A stretch of 64,000 nucleotides of DNA from Azorinus chamasolen (taxonomy: Eukaryota; Mollusca; Bivalvia; Cardiida; Solecurtidae): the NCBI GenBank assembly GCA_963576725.1, contig OY755242.1, positions 58,820,480 through 58,884,479 of the forward strand. Direction: 5' to 3'. A program made the position numbers and the translations under genes. Under the pieces are notes generated by a model. The model was not told where the DNA came from. It saw only the letters and a list, made by a program, of their open reading frames with translations, and did not search any database. Positions 32,243-43,656 of the stretch are shown piece after piece. How positions within the stretch are numbered: position 1 is the stretch's first letter; each line of letters begins with the position of its first letter.

Positions 32243-32455
32243 TTAACCCTTCACATGCTGAGCAATGTCTGCTATACTATATTTTGTCACAATTTCTTCT
32301 TACTTCTTATTCGTTCAAATTAGTTTTCAGAAAGTACTGACCCAGTCTCGATTTCTCAAACAGCTTGGATACTGATGAGACGCCGAGTTACTCAGTGTCT
32401 CATCTGGATCGAAACTGTTTGCAAATGCCAGTCAGGTTGTGCTACTTTTAAAGCA
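32243..32455 (-). mobile_element. Family B TTAA MITE, reverse
   Basis: TTAACCCTTCACATGCTGAG; hairpin CAAACAGCTTGGATACTG, GACGCCGAGTTACTCAGTG, GAAACTGTTTGC. Confidence 0.65.
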
Positions 32456-32689
32456 TGATAAGGATGTACTGATGGCATTTTGATTGTTTCATCCGCAATG
32501 TCATCCTGATTAGTTCATCAACAATCCATTCTCTCTCATTATTAGAATGCAAGACTTGCAACTGTTGGTGCCAGCGTATTACTCACGATGTCCAGCTGCC
32601 CAGTGTGAAGAATTTCAGCTGCACGTGCACTAATCGGCGGCTCTCGGAAATAAAGTCTTAAACCACTATCCATGTACGACCCGACTCGC

Positions 32690-32850
32690 GTTTGCAAACA
32701 GCTTGGATCCAGATGAGGCACCAAGTAATTCGGCGTCTCATCAGGATCCAAGCTGTTTGACACTCGGTCAATATTTTCTCAAAATCTTGATCAAATCGGA
32801 CGTGGTCAAAATTGCACCAGATTCATATGTACGTCGTATTTATGGAGTAA
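32690..32850 (+). mobile_element. Family B hairpin element
   Basis: TGCAAACAGCTTGGATCCAG, AAGTAATTCGGCGTCTC and GGATCCAAGCTGTTTGAC, then ACTCGGTCAATATTTTCTC and GTGGTCAAAATTGCACC, the B right interior. Confidence 0.65.
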
Positions 32851-32899
32851 TTTCTGGGCTGTCTATTCGGTTTTATATTGTGACAGCGGTCACTTATTT

Positions 32900-33770
32900 T
32901 TATCGAAATATTTCCTAGCAAATTGCTTTATATGAGCAACCAATTACACGTTGTCCTTTCTCGTTCTGTTCATTTCTGTTCATTTCTGTTCATTTTTGCC
33001 TCGCTCTGTTTGGCTACCAGCGAACAGTACAATTAAATACGTGTACTCATTTTCACTTTGGCATGCATAAGAATCAATCAACGTTATCACATACATGTAC
33101 CAATGACAAATTGTTTCATAACTTGGCGAAACAACCCATTGCTATATAATCATGAAAATGAATATTTCACACTACATATTTATTAGGAAAGTTATTGCCA
33201 TGTAAATAACCTTTGACCTTTGTCCAGCGATGACGCTATTCTGCTAAATGGTCCTTGGAGGGTTTTCATTTTGTCATATTTTGTTTTATGTTTGCATAAA
33301 ATTTGTAAACTGACACGTGATTGACGAGTTGAGATAGGAGTTAGTAGGGATTTCCATAAATTAGCCATGCTCTGAACGCCCCGAAACAAACACTGTGAAG
33401 GCAATCATGTACTTGACTCGGAGCGAACCTGTCCAAATGTTTACCCTTCATTCGGAAGCGTATTTGCTAACATTTGTTCGCAACAATGGCTTTTAGTGAA
33501 CGTTTTGTATCAGCATTTTTAAAAAGAATCTCTTATTAAGTACATTCCCCTCTGCTCGTCATAAAGCAAACATTTAAGCTTTAATTTGGCTTTTAGTTAT
33601 AATGCCATGACAGTAAAGGAACATCTAATTAATTTAACAAAGAACTTATTTTACAGCATTTGAATGAAGTAAATTCCTGATTTAGTTTCAAAAATATTTA
33701 CAGACAGAATATTAGGTAGACTAACTAAAACTAGGCAGTATATCTGTATACTAAAATATCTCTAAAGAAA
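32900..33770. other. No recognised feature
   Basis: Unique-looking AT-rich sequence with a triple CTGTTCATTT repeat at 32,965-32,998. No gene can be supported. Confidence 0.3.
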
Positions 33771-33782
33771 GTTACCTAAAAC

Positions 33783-34030
33783 TCTTTCCCTGTTCTATGT
33801 TTATTGCGAATTCCAATACCTACTTAATATTCATGAACAAAATAGTTATAATGAAATATAGAAGGTGGAACATTGTACCCAGAAAGTAAAGAAAGAGACC
33901 TTTCAAATTCCATTAGCAAACAGAGAGCATACCCTGATCAGACGGCTCCTATTGGGGCCATCTAATCTGGGTCTACTCTGTTTGCAAATGCGTTACTTAA
34001 AACACATTTATATGAAAGAAAGGATTGAAC
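33783..34030 (-). mobile_element. Subfamily A2 MITE, reverse
   Basis: CTCTTTCCCTGTTCTATG, CTACTTAATATTCATG, ATGAAATATAGAAGGTGG, AGCAAACAGAGAGCATACC, and GGGGCCATCTAATCTGGG. The box order is the reverse of 14,553. Confidence 0.6.
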
Positions 34031-34751
34031 ATCGGTATCTCGGACTTCACGGGACCATACAAATTACTTCGAGATAACAGAGGTTCGAGTCATCCGATTT
34101 CTAATCTGACGAAAGTTATCAGAGTTCGAGATATCATAAACATGTATTCATGTAGATTTCAGTATGGTCATAAAAACACATATTTCAGTTTCCTGTTTAA
34201 ACCTTCGAATATAGGAGTGTCATTTGGCAGACAGTGTAGTCCCAGATCAGAAGGATCATACATGTAGTTACATATAAACAATGATAGACTATTCCACTCT
34301 GAAAATTCAGCATTGAAAGCATTGTCAAAGGTGAGTGGTTCGTCGTATTTTCAGCCCATTGTTCGCACATATATAAATTGATACAAAAAGCTGCATATAC
34401 TTATATCATTAGAATAATGTTTATAACCAATTTCACAACGGTTAATATGTATTCAGCTAAATATTAACGATATCTGAATGCTGCTAAATCCTTTGAAAAC
34501 CGCTAACTTTTTAAGAGACGGGAAAATAGTTGACTGTTACGGAAATCAACGAACATATTCAGCCAAACTGCCGGACTCTGAATTGAGTTTGTAAATATAA
34601 TTTTGCAAATATAAGTGCAATTGTATACCACATTTAAAGGTATAAGCCTTCGAAGACAAACTGATCACATTGCCTTACATTGCACTGGCGGACTATTTAA
34701 GGCTGAATTGGGGGCAGTAATCAGTAGGTGGCAATCTTTGTCAGTAAAATC

Positions 34752-34954
34752 TTAACACTTTCAACTCTGAATTTTCAAATGGACTTATCAAAGATTCAAG
34801 CTTACCGTAAATATTCAGGGTTTGTCTTTAAAAAAGTGTAACATGAGAAACAACACAAACCCTAATGTGAGGGTTCCTTTAGGAGCCCTCTCATTTGGGT
34901 CTACACTGTTTGCAAAAGACATTAGTGACTGGTTTCCTGCACTGAAGGGGTTAA
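34752..34954 (+). mobile_element. Family E TTAA MITE, complete
   Basis: 203 bp, TTAACACTTTCAACTCTG to CTGCACTGAAGGGGTTAA. Core AACACAAACCCTAATGTGAG, loop GTTCCTTTAGGAGCC, right arm CTCATTTGGGTCTACACTG. Confidence 0.7.
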
Positions 34955-35048
34955 TCCAATAAAAGATTAATCCAATAACGAACACGGAAGAATGCGACGT
35001 ATCGGATTTCATATTTGCTTGGTAGCGATAAAGATTTCGTTACATTTT

Positions 35049-35185
35049 TTACCATTTCCCTGTTCCAATATTCATTCAAGAAATAATGACATCATGATTA
35101 TTTATTACCTAAAGTTTTATAGTGTAAAATTGTCTACTCGTTTGCAAAGGCGTGAAAAGGCGTTGATATGAGGAAAAGAGTTAAT
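35049..35185 (-). mobile_element. Family A MITE, reverse, internally deleted
   Basis: Ends are clear (CATTTCCCTGTTCCAATATTC; ATGAGGAAAAGAGTTAA), but the hairpin is reduced to GTCTACTCGTTTGC. Confidence 0.55.
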
Positions 35186-35559
35186 TAAGAGAAAAAAATC
35201 CTTTTACACACAGTAAGCCTACTTCTTAAGAAATTATTTAACTAAATGAAGTTATATGCATGCACCTGCGGGTATACCAAAACACACGCATTTTATATAC
35301 AAGTTACCTGCATACGTTAATTTGCATGTTTTATCCAAAGATAGTGTGGTAATGACTAGTGATGATACAATATATGGTATACAGTCGTGTGTCTAAATGG
35401 ATTCGTTAACAAAGTTTTAGAAGAAGAAAAATCGATGTAAAAAACACAAAATAGACAGGATTCAATAAAGTCTTCATCAATCAATCAATCATGCAAGACT
35501 CCGCCTATTATGAATATTAATCGATTTATTTTCCTGTATTTAAAATGGAAATTCGTTAC

Positions 35560-35690
35560 CATGGCAAACGGTAGAGAACGTAATCAAACTGTCTGGTCTG
35601 ACAACTCCTTCAGTATCTGTCTGATCTAGGTCTACTCTGTTTGCAGATGCATACAATTTGAAAAAGGCGGAATTATTAAGTAAACTGTTA
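35560..35690 (-). mobile_element. Family A fragment, reverse
   Basis: GTCTGGTCTGACAACTCC and GTCTGTCTGATCTAGGTC form a worn A hairpin, followed by ATGCATACAATTTG. Confidence 0.4.
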
Positions 35691-35894
35691 AATGCAGGAT
35701 TGTGTACAAACCAATCCTGCTGACGGTCACCATATTTTGAGCATGCCCAGTGTAGAACATTGATGCATTGAAGTCACCAAGTCACATTATTCTGACTCCA
35801 GATCAACAGTAATAGCCTCATGATACTGACGCAACGAATGCATCGGGGAATTTTACATTCGTTCCAAATGTTTTATGTATACAGTAGGCTTCCT

Positions 35895-36052
35895 TTAACC
35901 CTTACAACGCTGACTTTTCGAATGGACTATTCCAAAATTCAAACTGGTCAAGCTTATAGTAAATATTTAGGGATTCTTCTAAAGAAATGTGTAACCCAGG
36001 GTCTACACTGTAATGGACATTAGTGACTCGTGTCCCACACAGTAAGGGTTAA
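35895..36052 (+). mobile_element. Family E TTAA MITE, hairpin lost
   Basis: TTAACCCTTACAACGCTGAC to TCCCACACAGTAAGGGTTAA. Only the right arm CAGGGTCTACACTG remains. Confidence 0.65.
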
Positions 36053-36079
36053 TGTGGCGACTAAATACATATCAAAGCG

Positions 36080-36637
36080 TTGAAACCACTGGAAGACCTG
36101 GGCTGCGTTGATACCACTGGAAGAACTGGGCTGCGTTGATACCACTGGAAGAACTGGGCTGCGTTGATACCGCTGGAAGAACTGGTCTGCGTTGATACCA
36201 CTGGAAGAACTGGGCTGCGTTGATACCAGTGGAAGAACTGGGCTGCGTTGATACCACTGGAAGAACTGGGATGTGTTGATACCACTGGAAGAACTGGGCT
36301 GCGTTGATGCCAGTGGAAGAACTGGTCTGCGTTGATACCACTGGAAGAACTGGGCTGCGTTGATACCACTGGAAGAACTGGTCTGCGTTGATACCACTGG
36401 AAGAACTGGGCTGCGTTGATACCAGTGGAAGAACTGGGCTGCGTTGATACCAGTGAAAGAACTGGGCTGCGTTGATACCACTGGAAGAACTGGGCTGCGT
36501 TGATACCACTGGAAGAACTGGTCTGCGTTGATACCACCGGAACAACTGGACTGCGTTGATACCACTAGAAGAACTGGGCTGCGTTGATACCACTGGAAGA
36601 ACTGGGCTGCGTTGATACCACTGGAAGAACTGGGCTT
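36080..36637 (+). repeat. 28-bp minisatellite, about 20 copies
   Basis: Unit TGGAAGAACTGGGCTGCG plus TTGATACCAC. Since 28 is not a multiple of three, all three minus-strand frames show the same 28-residue period and stay open for 158-181 codons. They are artefacts of the array. Confidence 0.95.
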
Positions 36638-36769
36638 TTACAGCAGAAAATTGGGAGATTAGGGAAATGTTATGACATAGAGAGACAACTCGGAGAAAAT
36701 TAATATCTTACTATAGTCATCAATTGAAAATTAGCCCTGCTGGGTGGGCGGACGGACTGACAAATTCTG

Positions 36770-36995
36770 TGACAGACATGCGCACAAACACACGTACATA
36801 TAGACAAACACACGGACAAACACACAGACACAGACGGGGAGACTGAGGGGTAGACAGGAGATAGAATAAATACACACAGAGACATCAAGATATATAAGAA
36901 AGGAAATAGAGACACATACACATAGGCACAGAGAGGAAAGAAAATGGAGAGAAAGAGAGCGGGGACAGAGGGAGGGTGGGGCAGAGCAGATCCTG
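36770..36995. repeat. CA/GA-rich low-complexity tract with an A right end
   Basis: Purine and CACA-rich tract. An A fragment in reverse (AGAGCAGATCCTGTGTTTGC ... GAGTAAAGTGTTAA) follows to 37,041. Confidence 0.7.
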
Positions 36996-37298
36996 TGTTT
37001 GCAAAGGTGCCAAAGTGCGTCTCTGTGGAGTAAAGTGTTAAACATATTTTATTTCATATATCATTTCCTGAAAAAAGTGAGTACAGTGTAGAGTATCTCT
37101 TTTGCTGGACACCAAAAATGACTAAACGATATATCAAAACAAGAGCATTGTTAGCACTAAGGCTTTTACAGGGATTGCATTAATTCGGTTTAACCTTCAA
37201 CATGCTCGAATCTCAAAAAGGTTTTGGATCAAGAACAGAAGTGAAGCACGTTGTGCCTCTACAACTTGATAACTGTTTGTCGTGCAGGTAGCTGATTT

Positions 37299-37525
37299 TT
37301 AACTCTTTATTCCATGAAAATTCATGTAAGGAATAATGAAAGTATGAGTATTGATAGGAGTGTTATAATAGCACTTAGACATGTGGAGAGTTGGTCATGG
37401 CAGAAACTGTATAGTCAACAGAAAGAGCAAACCCTGGTCAGGCGGCTTCTACAGAATCTGTCTGATCTGGGTTTACTCCGTTTGCGGTGGCATAGAAAGG
37501 CGTATTTATGGGGTAAGGGGTTTAA
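37299..37525 (-). mobile_element. Family A TTAA MITE, reverse
   Basis: TTAACTCTTTATTCCATG, GGCAGAAACTGTATAGTC, hairpin GGCGGCTTCTACAGAATC, GGGTAAGGGGTTTAA. Confidence 0.65.
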
Positions 37526-38120
37526 TGAATTGATAGAAAACATACTTTTACAATCAAAATTGCCGTATTTTAGACACATCGCTCAGCATTATAAAGGTTA
37601 TGTCTTGAGTGACTTTTCAAGACCGACAGATAAATACGTTAATTTGATTCTTCATTCAGACTAATCCGATGAAAATAGCAATCCGGTTTAATATTCGGTT
37701 ACATTCGGACCCCGACGTGCACCTTTAGTAGCTCGTCTACGGGGAACCTGCTCTCCTCATTCAAACTGACTGGGTCCCGGTCACGGCTTGTCGGTCGGCC
37801 GTGAGAAGCACCATCATCAATCACTGACCATTTGGTACGTTAAGTGACGTGCTCGTCCATGCAAGCTTGCTCTTATTATTTCCGACGATTTTTTGCCGAC
37901 ATGAACGTCGGGTCGAGTGAGTCTGGTCAGGATGATGAGAAGATAACGAGGATTAGCCTTCAGTTCGCCGCAAAGTTTCAACTCCAACAGAAGTGACAAC
38001 TAAACTTTGAAGCACGCTAAGTAATTGTCTTTTAAAAAAATGCCAGCTTCAGCTCTAAAAACAGCCTTTTCTATTTCATTTCAAAGATACGTTCAAGGTA
38101 TTTGTGGGCCAAAGTGACCT
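37526..38120. other. No recognised gene; GC-richer unique stretch
   Basis: 37,690-37,990 is higher in GC than its surroundings. A 31-codon forward frame at 37,901-37,996 (MNVGSSESGQDDEKITR) has no match that can be named and no good donor. A small exon remains possible. Confidence 0.25.
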
Positions 38121-38124
38121 GTGA

Positions 38125-38330
38125 TTTAATCGTTTACCTTATCATACATATATTCGATGAATTCTTGTAATGGTATATGAACAGAGGACATTTTGTCCAT
38201 TACAGAAAATGTAGAATAAGATCTATATAACTCCTTAAGAAAACATAGTAGATCCTGATCACTACATGAGCCGTCTGATCTGGGTTTACTCTGTTTGCAA
38301 AGGCGTGAAAGGGTGTGTTTATCATGGAAA
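38125..38330 (-). mobile_element. Family A MITE, reverse, worn
   Basis: AAATGTAGAATAAGATC, CATAGTAGATCCTGATC, GAGCCGTCTGATCTGGG, GCAAAGGCGTGAAAGG. Confidence 0.55.
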
Positions 38331-38592
38331 TGTTGGCATATATTTCTCATTGTAGACATGACTGCGAGCCACAATGATTTTCAGCTGAGTAACTGGTCAT
38401 CTTATCCGAATAAAAAAACCGGTTTGCAATACTATCGTTATGCATAACCTTCTAAAGCTTGACATTTTATTAGATATTTAATATTTATCTAAATTTAGAT
38501 ATCAAGTCTTCATGGACAGCTTGCAACGATATCTATACTGTTTTGAATTCGGCTCACGTCTTGTATGCTGACGGAATGTTAAACACGAGACG

Positions 38593-38886
38593 CATCAGTC
38601 ATGGTCAAATTCTTGTTGCGGCCACTTGCGGTATCCTTCAAATTTTCTACATTCGGACAACCAGTGCAAGGCTGCAGTGAATATGACGAGGTGTGGACAG
38701 ACGACGGTATTCGTACGGTTTGGATCGCTGAGTGACGGGTATGCAATAATGAGCAGTACCCACCAACCCTTAAAGTGTCTGTGGCACATTTCCGGCGGCA
38801 CCATGTCTCACACTGTCCGTCTATCTTTGCTTATTACTGAATATCCAGCGGAAACGGAGAAGAAAGTGTGCCATCATCGAACATTC
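38593..38886 (+). other. Possible exon, weakly CUB-like; not a firm gene
   Basis: The frame is open to a TGA at 38,884-38,886 and reads CGQTTVFVRFGSLSDG, then PLKCLWHISGGTMSHTVRLS. A Cys followed some 30-40 residues later by C-L-W-H-I recalls the CTWxI pattern of CUB domains. The evidence is thin: no convincing acceptor or donor, no neighbour exon, and the reverse frame is open too. Confidence 0.2.
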
Positions 38887-38910
38887 TGAAGCTTATAGAG
38901 CGGTATCAAA

Positions 38911-39052
38911 TTAAGCCTTTCCTCCATTAATATTCATGTCAGAAATAATGACGTCACAATTATTAATTAGATTAATAGCACATGGGAGCCGTCTGATCTG
39001 GGTTTACTCTGTTTTAAAATGCGTAAAAGACGTTTGATGGAGTAGAGGGTTA
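38911..39052 (-). mobile_element. Family A MITE, reverse, internally deleted
   Basis: CCTTTCCTCCATTAATATTC, AATAATGACGTCACAATT, GGGAGCCGTCTGATCTGGG, GATGGAGTAGAGGGTTAA. Confidence 0.65.
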
Positions 39053-39296
39053 AATAATTCGGCCTTGAATCTTATAGAAATGGTGTCGCTGATGTTACTG
39101 TGTACCAACATTTACGAGTGTGAACTGATATATTAGTCCTTTGCTCCACAGAGAGAAGCCTTCAATAGCATATCAAACGGGCCCTGTAGAAGCATCTGAT
39201 GTGTGTGTTTATGGAATCATATAGATACATGTAATCTGACGATTTCGTTCTGCATTCAAGATTTCATGACGTGGCCGATTTTTCCGGTTTACTTTT

Positions 39297-39488
39297 TCCT
39301 ATTACCTCATAGGTTATTTTTAGATCCAAACACTTTGAATAAATCTACCGAAAAGGAGAGTTTACTAGAGAAAATGAAAATATCCGAATTGTGTAGTTTT
39401 TAAAGCATTGTGATAAATAGAGCATTTGCTCCTATGGTTTCAAAAAGTGACTTTTACAGAGGCGTCAAATATATGAGGGAACTGGTTA
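39297..39488 (-). mobile_element. Family C MITE, reverse, hairpin half lost
   Basis: AATAAATCTACCGAAAAGG, GTGATAAATAGAGCATTTGC followed directly by CTATGGTTTC, and TATGAGGGAACTGGTTAA. Confidence 0.7.
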
Positions 39489-39514
39489 AGTGATTTCAGT
39501 TAGTCAAATTATGT

Positions 39515-39722
39515 TAACCCGTTGATTGCTGAATTTTTAAAATGGAATAATACATCACTGTCTAAAGGTATAGCTCATTCAGTATAAAAACTATGATTTG
39601 TGAGAGGAGTTTGAATGACAATTGATGCAGGTCCTGGTCTTAGGGCTCCTTAGGAGCCTTCTTGTCTGAGTATACAGTTTGCAAATGACAACCAGCTCGT
39701 TTTCCGCGTTCAAAAGGTAAAA
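39515..39722 (+). mobile_element. Family E MITE
   Basis: TTAACCCGTTGATTGCTG, GAGTTTGAATGACAATTG, GGGCTCCTTAGGAGCC, CGCGTTCAAAAGGTAAA at the right. Confidence 0.6.
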
Positions 39723-40219
39723 TACCAATAGACTGGTTTCTGGTTATAACCTTTACTTTAAACCTTACATCCTTCCTGGCTCACTTGGATTATTTTCTTT
39801 ATTTGAGCAAGTTAAAAAAGATGTTTTCTGAAGCGACTAAAATCTGCAACATTTTCCCATCAGGTGTCTGTTCCACAATACAATTATCCTTCGCGGATTA
39901 TCAGCATAGCAAATCCAATCAAATTAATTTTCCGTCTGACCACGTGTGAATCAAAATCGAATTAAAAGTCGAACTTTTGACGCTGTTTCAATTAGTGGAC
40001 ATTGATAAGTGAGGCGATATTTTCTCATAGCATGCGCCCTTCTGCCATCTTGAAAAGCTCAACGAATTTGGCTGGGATTAGAAGCAACACGTACCGAGAT
40101 AAGACAGTTTCCTGTCCGGTTGAATTGCATCTCAAAGAGGCGGTTTGCCCATATCCCCTGTATGGTTATGGGTATTAGTTACTGATGTCTTTTAATTAAC
40201 ATTCAGCACATTCGGCGAC

Positions 40220-40400
40220 CGTTTGATAACCGCTGCAAACAGACTGGATCCAGATGAGACGCCGAGTAACTCGGCGTCTCATCAGGATCCAGCCTGTTTG
40301 TTACTTTGCCACTGCATTTCAAAAGAAACAGGAGAAAGTGCATATTTAAATGCAGCAGACGACAATATTTGCAGACGACAATTGCTCAGATTGCAGAAGG
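40220..40400 (+). mobile_element. Family B MITE with near-perfect hairpin
   Basis: GCAAACAGACTGGATCCAG, GACGCCGAGTAACTCGGCGT and GGATCCAGCCTGTTTG. Right interior has GCAGCAGACGACAATA and GCAGACGACAATTGC boxes. Confidence 0.7.
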
Positions 40401-40498
40401 TCAAGATAATTCTTTGTTCTTCAAAATCTCTTGTGTCTTGACAAAAAGCATTTATGCATGTGAAAATACATGTATAACAGAAAACAACGGGAATATCT

Positions 40499-41815
40499 TA
40501 ACCCTTTCCTTCATACAATCGCTTTTTCACGCCTCTGCAAACAGAGTAGACCCGGATAACCTGAACAGGTTCCGCTTTGTTTGTTTATAACAAGAGTATT
40601 CGGAGGAACACATATATGTGTCACCTGCTCGCAGCTGACACAAAAACTGTTAATATGCTGGAGTGCGAAAATTAGAACAAAGGGGAACAAGTTAATGTTG
40701 CATTGCTATGCAATACATGAATCCCTCACCGGATTAAAAAAAAACTCCACTGACCCACCCACCCATGGTGTAGTTGACAATGGTATATACATGACAAACC
40801 TGACTGGTATTTGTAAAAATAATAAGAAAAACAATATGACAAAAGGGGAATAACTCCAAATATAATGATGCTAGAGTTATGACACTTGTGCATGATACTT
40901 CCTCTCACCATGCTTGTTCCATATATAAGGTTTCAAATCAATTGAACCAGTAGATAAAGAGTTATTGTCCGGACAAGAAAATATAAAAAAGGAGAATAAC
41001 TCCAAAAAATATTGATGTTAGAGTTATGGCCCTTAAGCATAACACTTCCTCTAATCATGCTTGTTCAATATATGAATTGTGAAACCAATTGAACCTGTAG
41101 ATAAAGAGTTATTGTCCAGACAAGGGAATAAGAAAAAGGCGACACTTGTGCATGATACTTCCTCTCACCATGCTTGTTCCATATATAAGGTTTCAAATCA
41201 ATTGAACCAGTAGATAAAGAGTTATTGTCCGGACAAGAAAATATGAAAAAGGGGAATAACTAAAAAAATATTGATGCTAGAGTTATGGATCTTGTGCATG
41301 ACACTTCCTCTCATCGTGCTCGTTCCATGTATGGAATTTGAAAACACTATAATGATTAGTTTAGAAATGAGAGCCAAAAAAAGAAAGTGTGACGGACAGA
41401 CAGACGGACAGGAAATATGAAAAAGGGGAATAACTAAAAATATATTGATGCTAGAGTTATGGCCCTTGTGCATGACACTTCCTCGCATCATGCTTGTTCC
41501 ATGTGTGAAATTTGAAAACTCTATAATCATTAGTTTAGAAATGACAGCCAAAATAAGAAAGTGTGACGGACAGAGAGACAGGCGGACAGAGAGACAGACG
41601 GACAGACAGACGGATAGACAGACAGACGACGGAAAAGTGATCCCTAAGTGACACACTGCCTCTCGGCAGGTGATACAGAAAGTATATAGATATGATTCTA
41701 CTGGTTCTGCCATGGCCAAAAATCCATGTGTTCATTTGCAATTACATGTAGCCTATTTAAACTATTCATATCAATATTGCTTTATAAATGTCCATGCAAT
41801 AAATGGCTTAAATAG
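40499..41815 (+). mobile_element. Family A MITE split by family J element
   Basis: The left portion TTAACCCTTTCCTTCATAC with hairpin ends at about 40,590. The right portion resumes at about 41,675 (AGTATATAGATATGATTC, TGGTTCTGCCATGGCC) and runs to CAATAAATGGCTTAA. Confidence 0.6.
40608..41672 (+). mobile_element. Family J element: TIRs around repeats of about 150 bp
   Basis: ATGTGTCACCTGCTCGCAG at the left resembles the inverted right end TATCACCTGCCGAGAGGCAG. Inside are four or five diverged units with GGGGAATAACTCCAAA, GATGCTAGAGTTATGG, CTTGTGCATGACACTTCC and CATGCTTGTTCCATAT. GACGGACAGACAGACGG tracts lie at 41,390 and 41,565-41,630 near the right end. There is no coding capacity. The plan is like that of family K at 24,181, though the sequence differs. 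Confidence 0.65.
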
Positions 41816-41852
41816 CATGAATTACGGCGTCCTCGTATACAGCTGAGTATTT

Positions 41853-42266
41853 TAATCCTTTCCCTGTTGAATATTCATGTACGAAAAAATTACATCATGA
41901 ATATTTATTAGCTGGATTTTTATAATGGCTTATGTACACACGAATATTTGGTACTGATAAAAACTGTAGTAAGATATATTATTAGTTCATAAGCAACAGA
42001 GTAGATCCTGATAGTCTCTCTTTAACCCCTTCCGTGCCACAATGACGGGTATATGATATCACATGCAAACAGTTTGGATCCAGATGAGACGCCGATTAAC
42101 TCGGCGTCTCATCAGGATCCAAACTGTTTGTTACTGTTACTATGTTTTTGAAACAAAAATGAAGAAAATAAAAAAAAATTTTTTTTAAAGCAGACGACAA
42201 AGTTAGCAGACGGCAGAGTTTGGCAGCGAAAGGGTTAAAAAGGCGTTCATATGAAAGAAGGTGTTA
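41853..42266 (-). mobile_element. Family A MITE, reverse, split by a B element
   Basis: TTAATCCTTTCCCTGTTG, ATGAATATTTATTAGC, CAGAGTAGATCCTG. After B, AAAGGCGTTCATATGAAAG completes the right side. Confidence 0.6.
42022..42235 (+). mobile_element. Family B TTAA MITE, complete, nested in A
   Basis: 214 bp with TTAA at both ends: TTAACCCCTTCCGTGCCA and TTTGGCAGCGAAAGGGTTAA. Hairpin TGCAAACAGTTTGGATCCAG, GACGCCGATTAACTCGGCGT, CCAAACTGTTTG. GCAGACGACAAAG and GCAGACGGCAGAG boxes stand before the right end. Best B reference copy. Confidence 0.85.
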
Positions 42267-43020
42267 TTTTGTCCCCAAAACCAATACATATATTTTACAA
42301 CATTTGAAAATTTCTTATTCTACTAGTGTTGTTTCTACAGTTAGTTTTCGATGGTTAAAAAGAGTTGGATGCAAGAAGTTGAAGAGTGAGTGAATATTTG
42401 ATACATTTCGTTATGTGCAAGTCGTTCACTCTAAATTAAATCAAGATAGCGTTTCACCTAACTTCACTATATCTATATTTCCGCTCAACATAATATTCAA
42501 TTTAGAAAAAGAGCATGAATTTATCAGATAGAAAAATAAAGATACAATATTACTTATATCTAAGCAATCTCTTAAGTGTTATCTCCAAATTATTTCAATT
42601 TGGATACATCTAAAAGCACTCACGGACATACCTCTTCATCAGTCTAGTTTGCTAATCTGCCCACCTTGACTTTGATCTGATGCAAACAAAATATCAAACT
42701 TTCTTTGATATAATCACCATCACGGCTGAGCGATTTTTCAATTCCTCTTCACACCATTGCTTTGTTCTGGGTATGTAGTGTCGAAATTTCTCGGGACTTG
42801 TGCAAACTTCGTATAATCTTGAGTACATGTCAACTATCGTCTCGGCGACCAGTAATTACTTGATTACAAAGTGTTTAATTTTCATCAAGTCCATTAATTA
42901 ATGTCTTTAAACATTGAGTGGCTAAATAATACATCTGAAATGTTCCAAATGTCAAACAGCATTAACGGATTTTACGTAGAAATAACAGTTCAATGTTCTT
43001 GATGTTACTTGAAACATTCT
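42267..43020. other. No recognised feature
   Basis: Unique-looking AT-rich spacer. No reading frame or repeat could be supported. Confidence 0.35.
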
Positions 43021-43026
43021 TATAAT

Positions 43027-43430
43027 CTTGCCATTTTATAAACGCTTTTTCACACCTTTGCAAACAGATTAGACTCAGATCAAACGGTCCTTTTTGCTTA
43101 CTAACCCATTCCCTCACATTGACGTCTTTTAGCGCCTCTGTAAAATTCACGTTTTGAAACCATTGTGATAAATAGAGCATTTGCTCTCTATTTATCACAA
43201 TAGTTTCAAAACTAAAATAAAATCCTTTTCTCCGGTTAATGCTCCTTTTCAGTAGACTATTCAAGAGGTTTGGCCTATGAGGAAATGGGTTAAATATATA
43301 ATTCTGCTTCTACAGTTTCTGCCAATATCGAAAATACCCTTGTTCATAATACATGTATTAATATGAAACACCAGCTAATAAATATTCATATTGTCAATAT
43401 TTATTACATGAATATTCATGAGTTAAACAT
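43027..43430 (+). mobile_element. Family A MITE split by a C element
   Basis: AAACGCTTTTTCACACC and the hairpin left arm run to TTTTTGCTTA. After C, ATATATAATTCTGCTTC, TACAGTTTCTGCCAAT and ATGAATATTCATGAG complete it. Confidence 0.7.
43101..43293 (+). mobile_element. Family C MITE nested in A
   Basis: CTAACCCATTCCCTCAC to TATGAGGAAATGGGTTAA. The hairpin is nearly perfect with a very short loop (ATAGAGCATTTGCTCTCTAT). Confidence 0.8.
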
Positions 43431-43656
43431 AGGTCGTCTTCATAATATATATATATCTGTCTTAATGCCAAACAGCATTAACAGATGTAAAACTAACAAA
43501 TTAATGTTCTTGATGTACCTTGAAAAGAAACTGTTTTTTAAAACCTTTTGTTTTTCAACTTTGAGAACATCGAAAGGAACGAATTACTCAAATTAACTCT
43601 GAGCTATATGATACACATGTACCTAAATATCAAGTGGACTCGAATTCACGTCGAAA

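Noticed and set aside
36020..36593. Three long overlapping minus-strand frames (158-181 codons) with a repetitive VSTQPSSSSGIN pattern
   Set aside because: The 28-bp tandem repeat has no stop in any of the three frames, so the same 28-residue period appears in each. This is a property of the array, not a protein gene.
15370..40441. Recurring small peptides of the type NSLDxDETPSxxASHxxP at several loci
   Set aside because: They are translations of the family B hairpin (GATGAGACGCCGAG...), which happens to be open; not a gene family.
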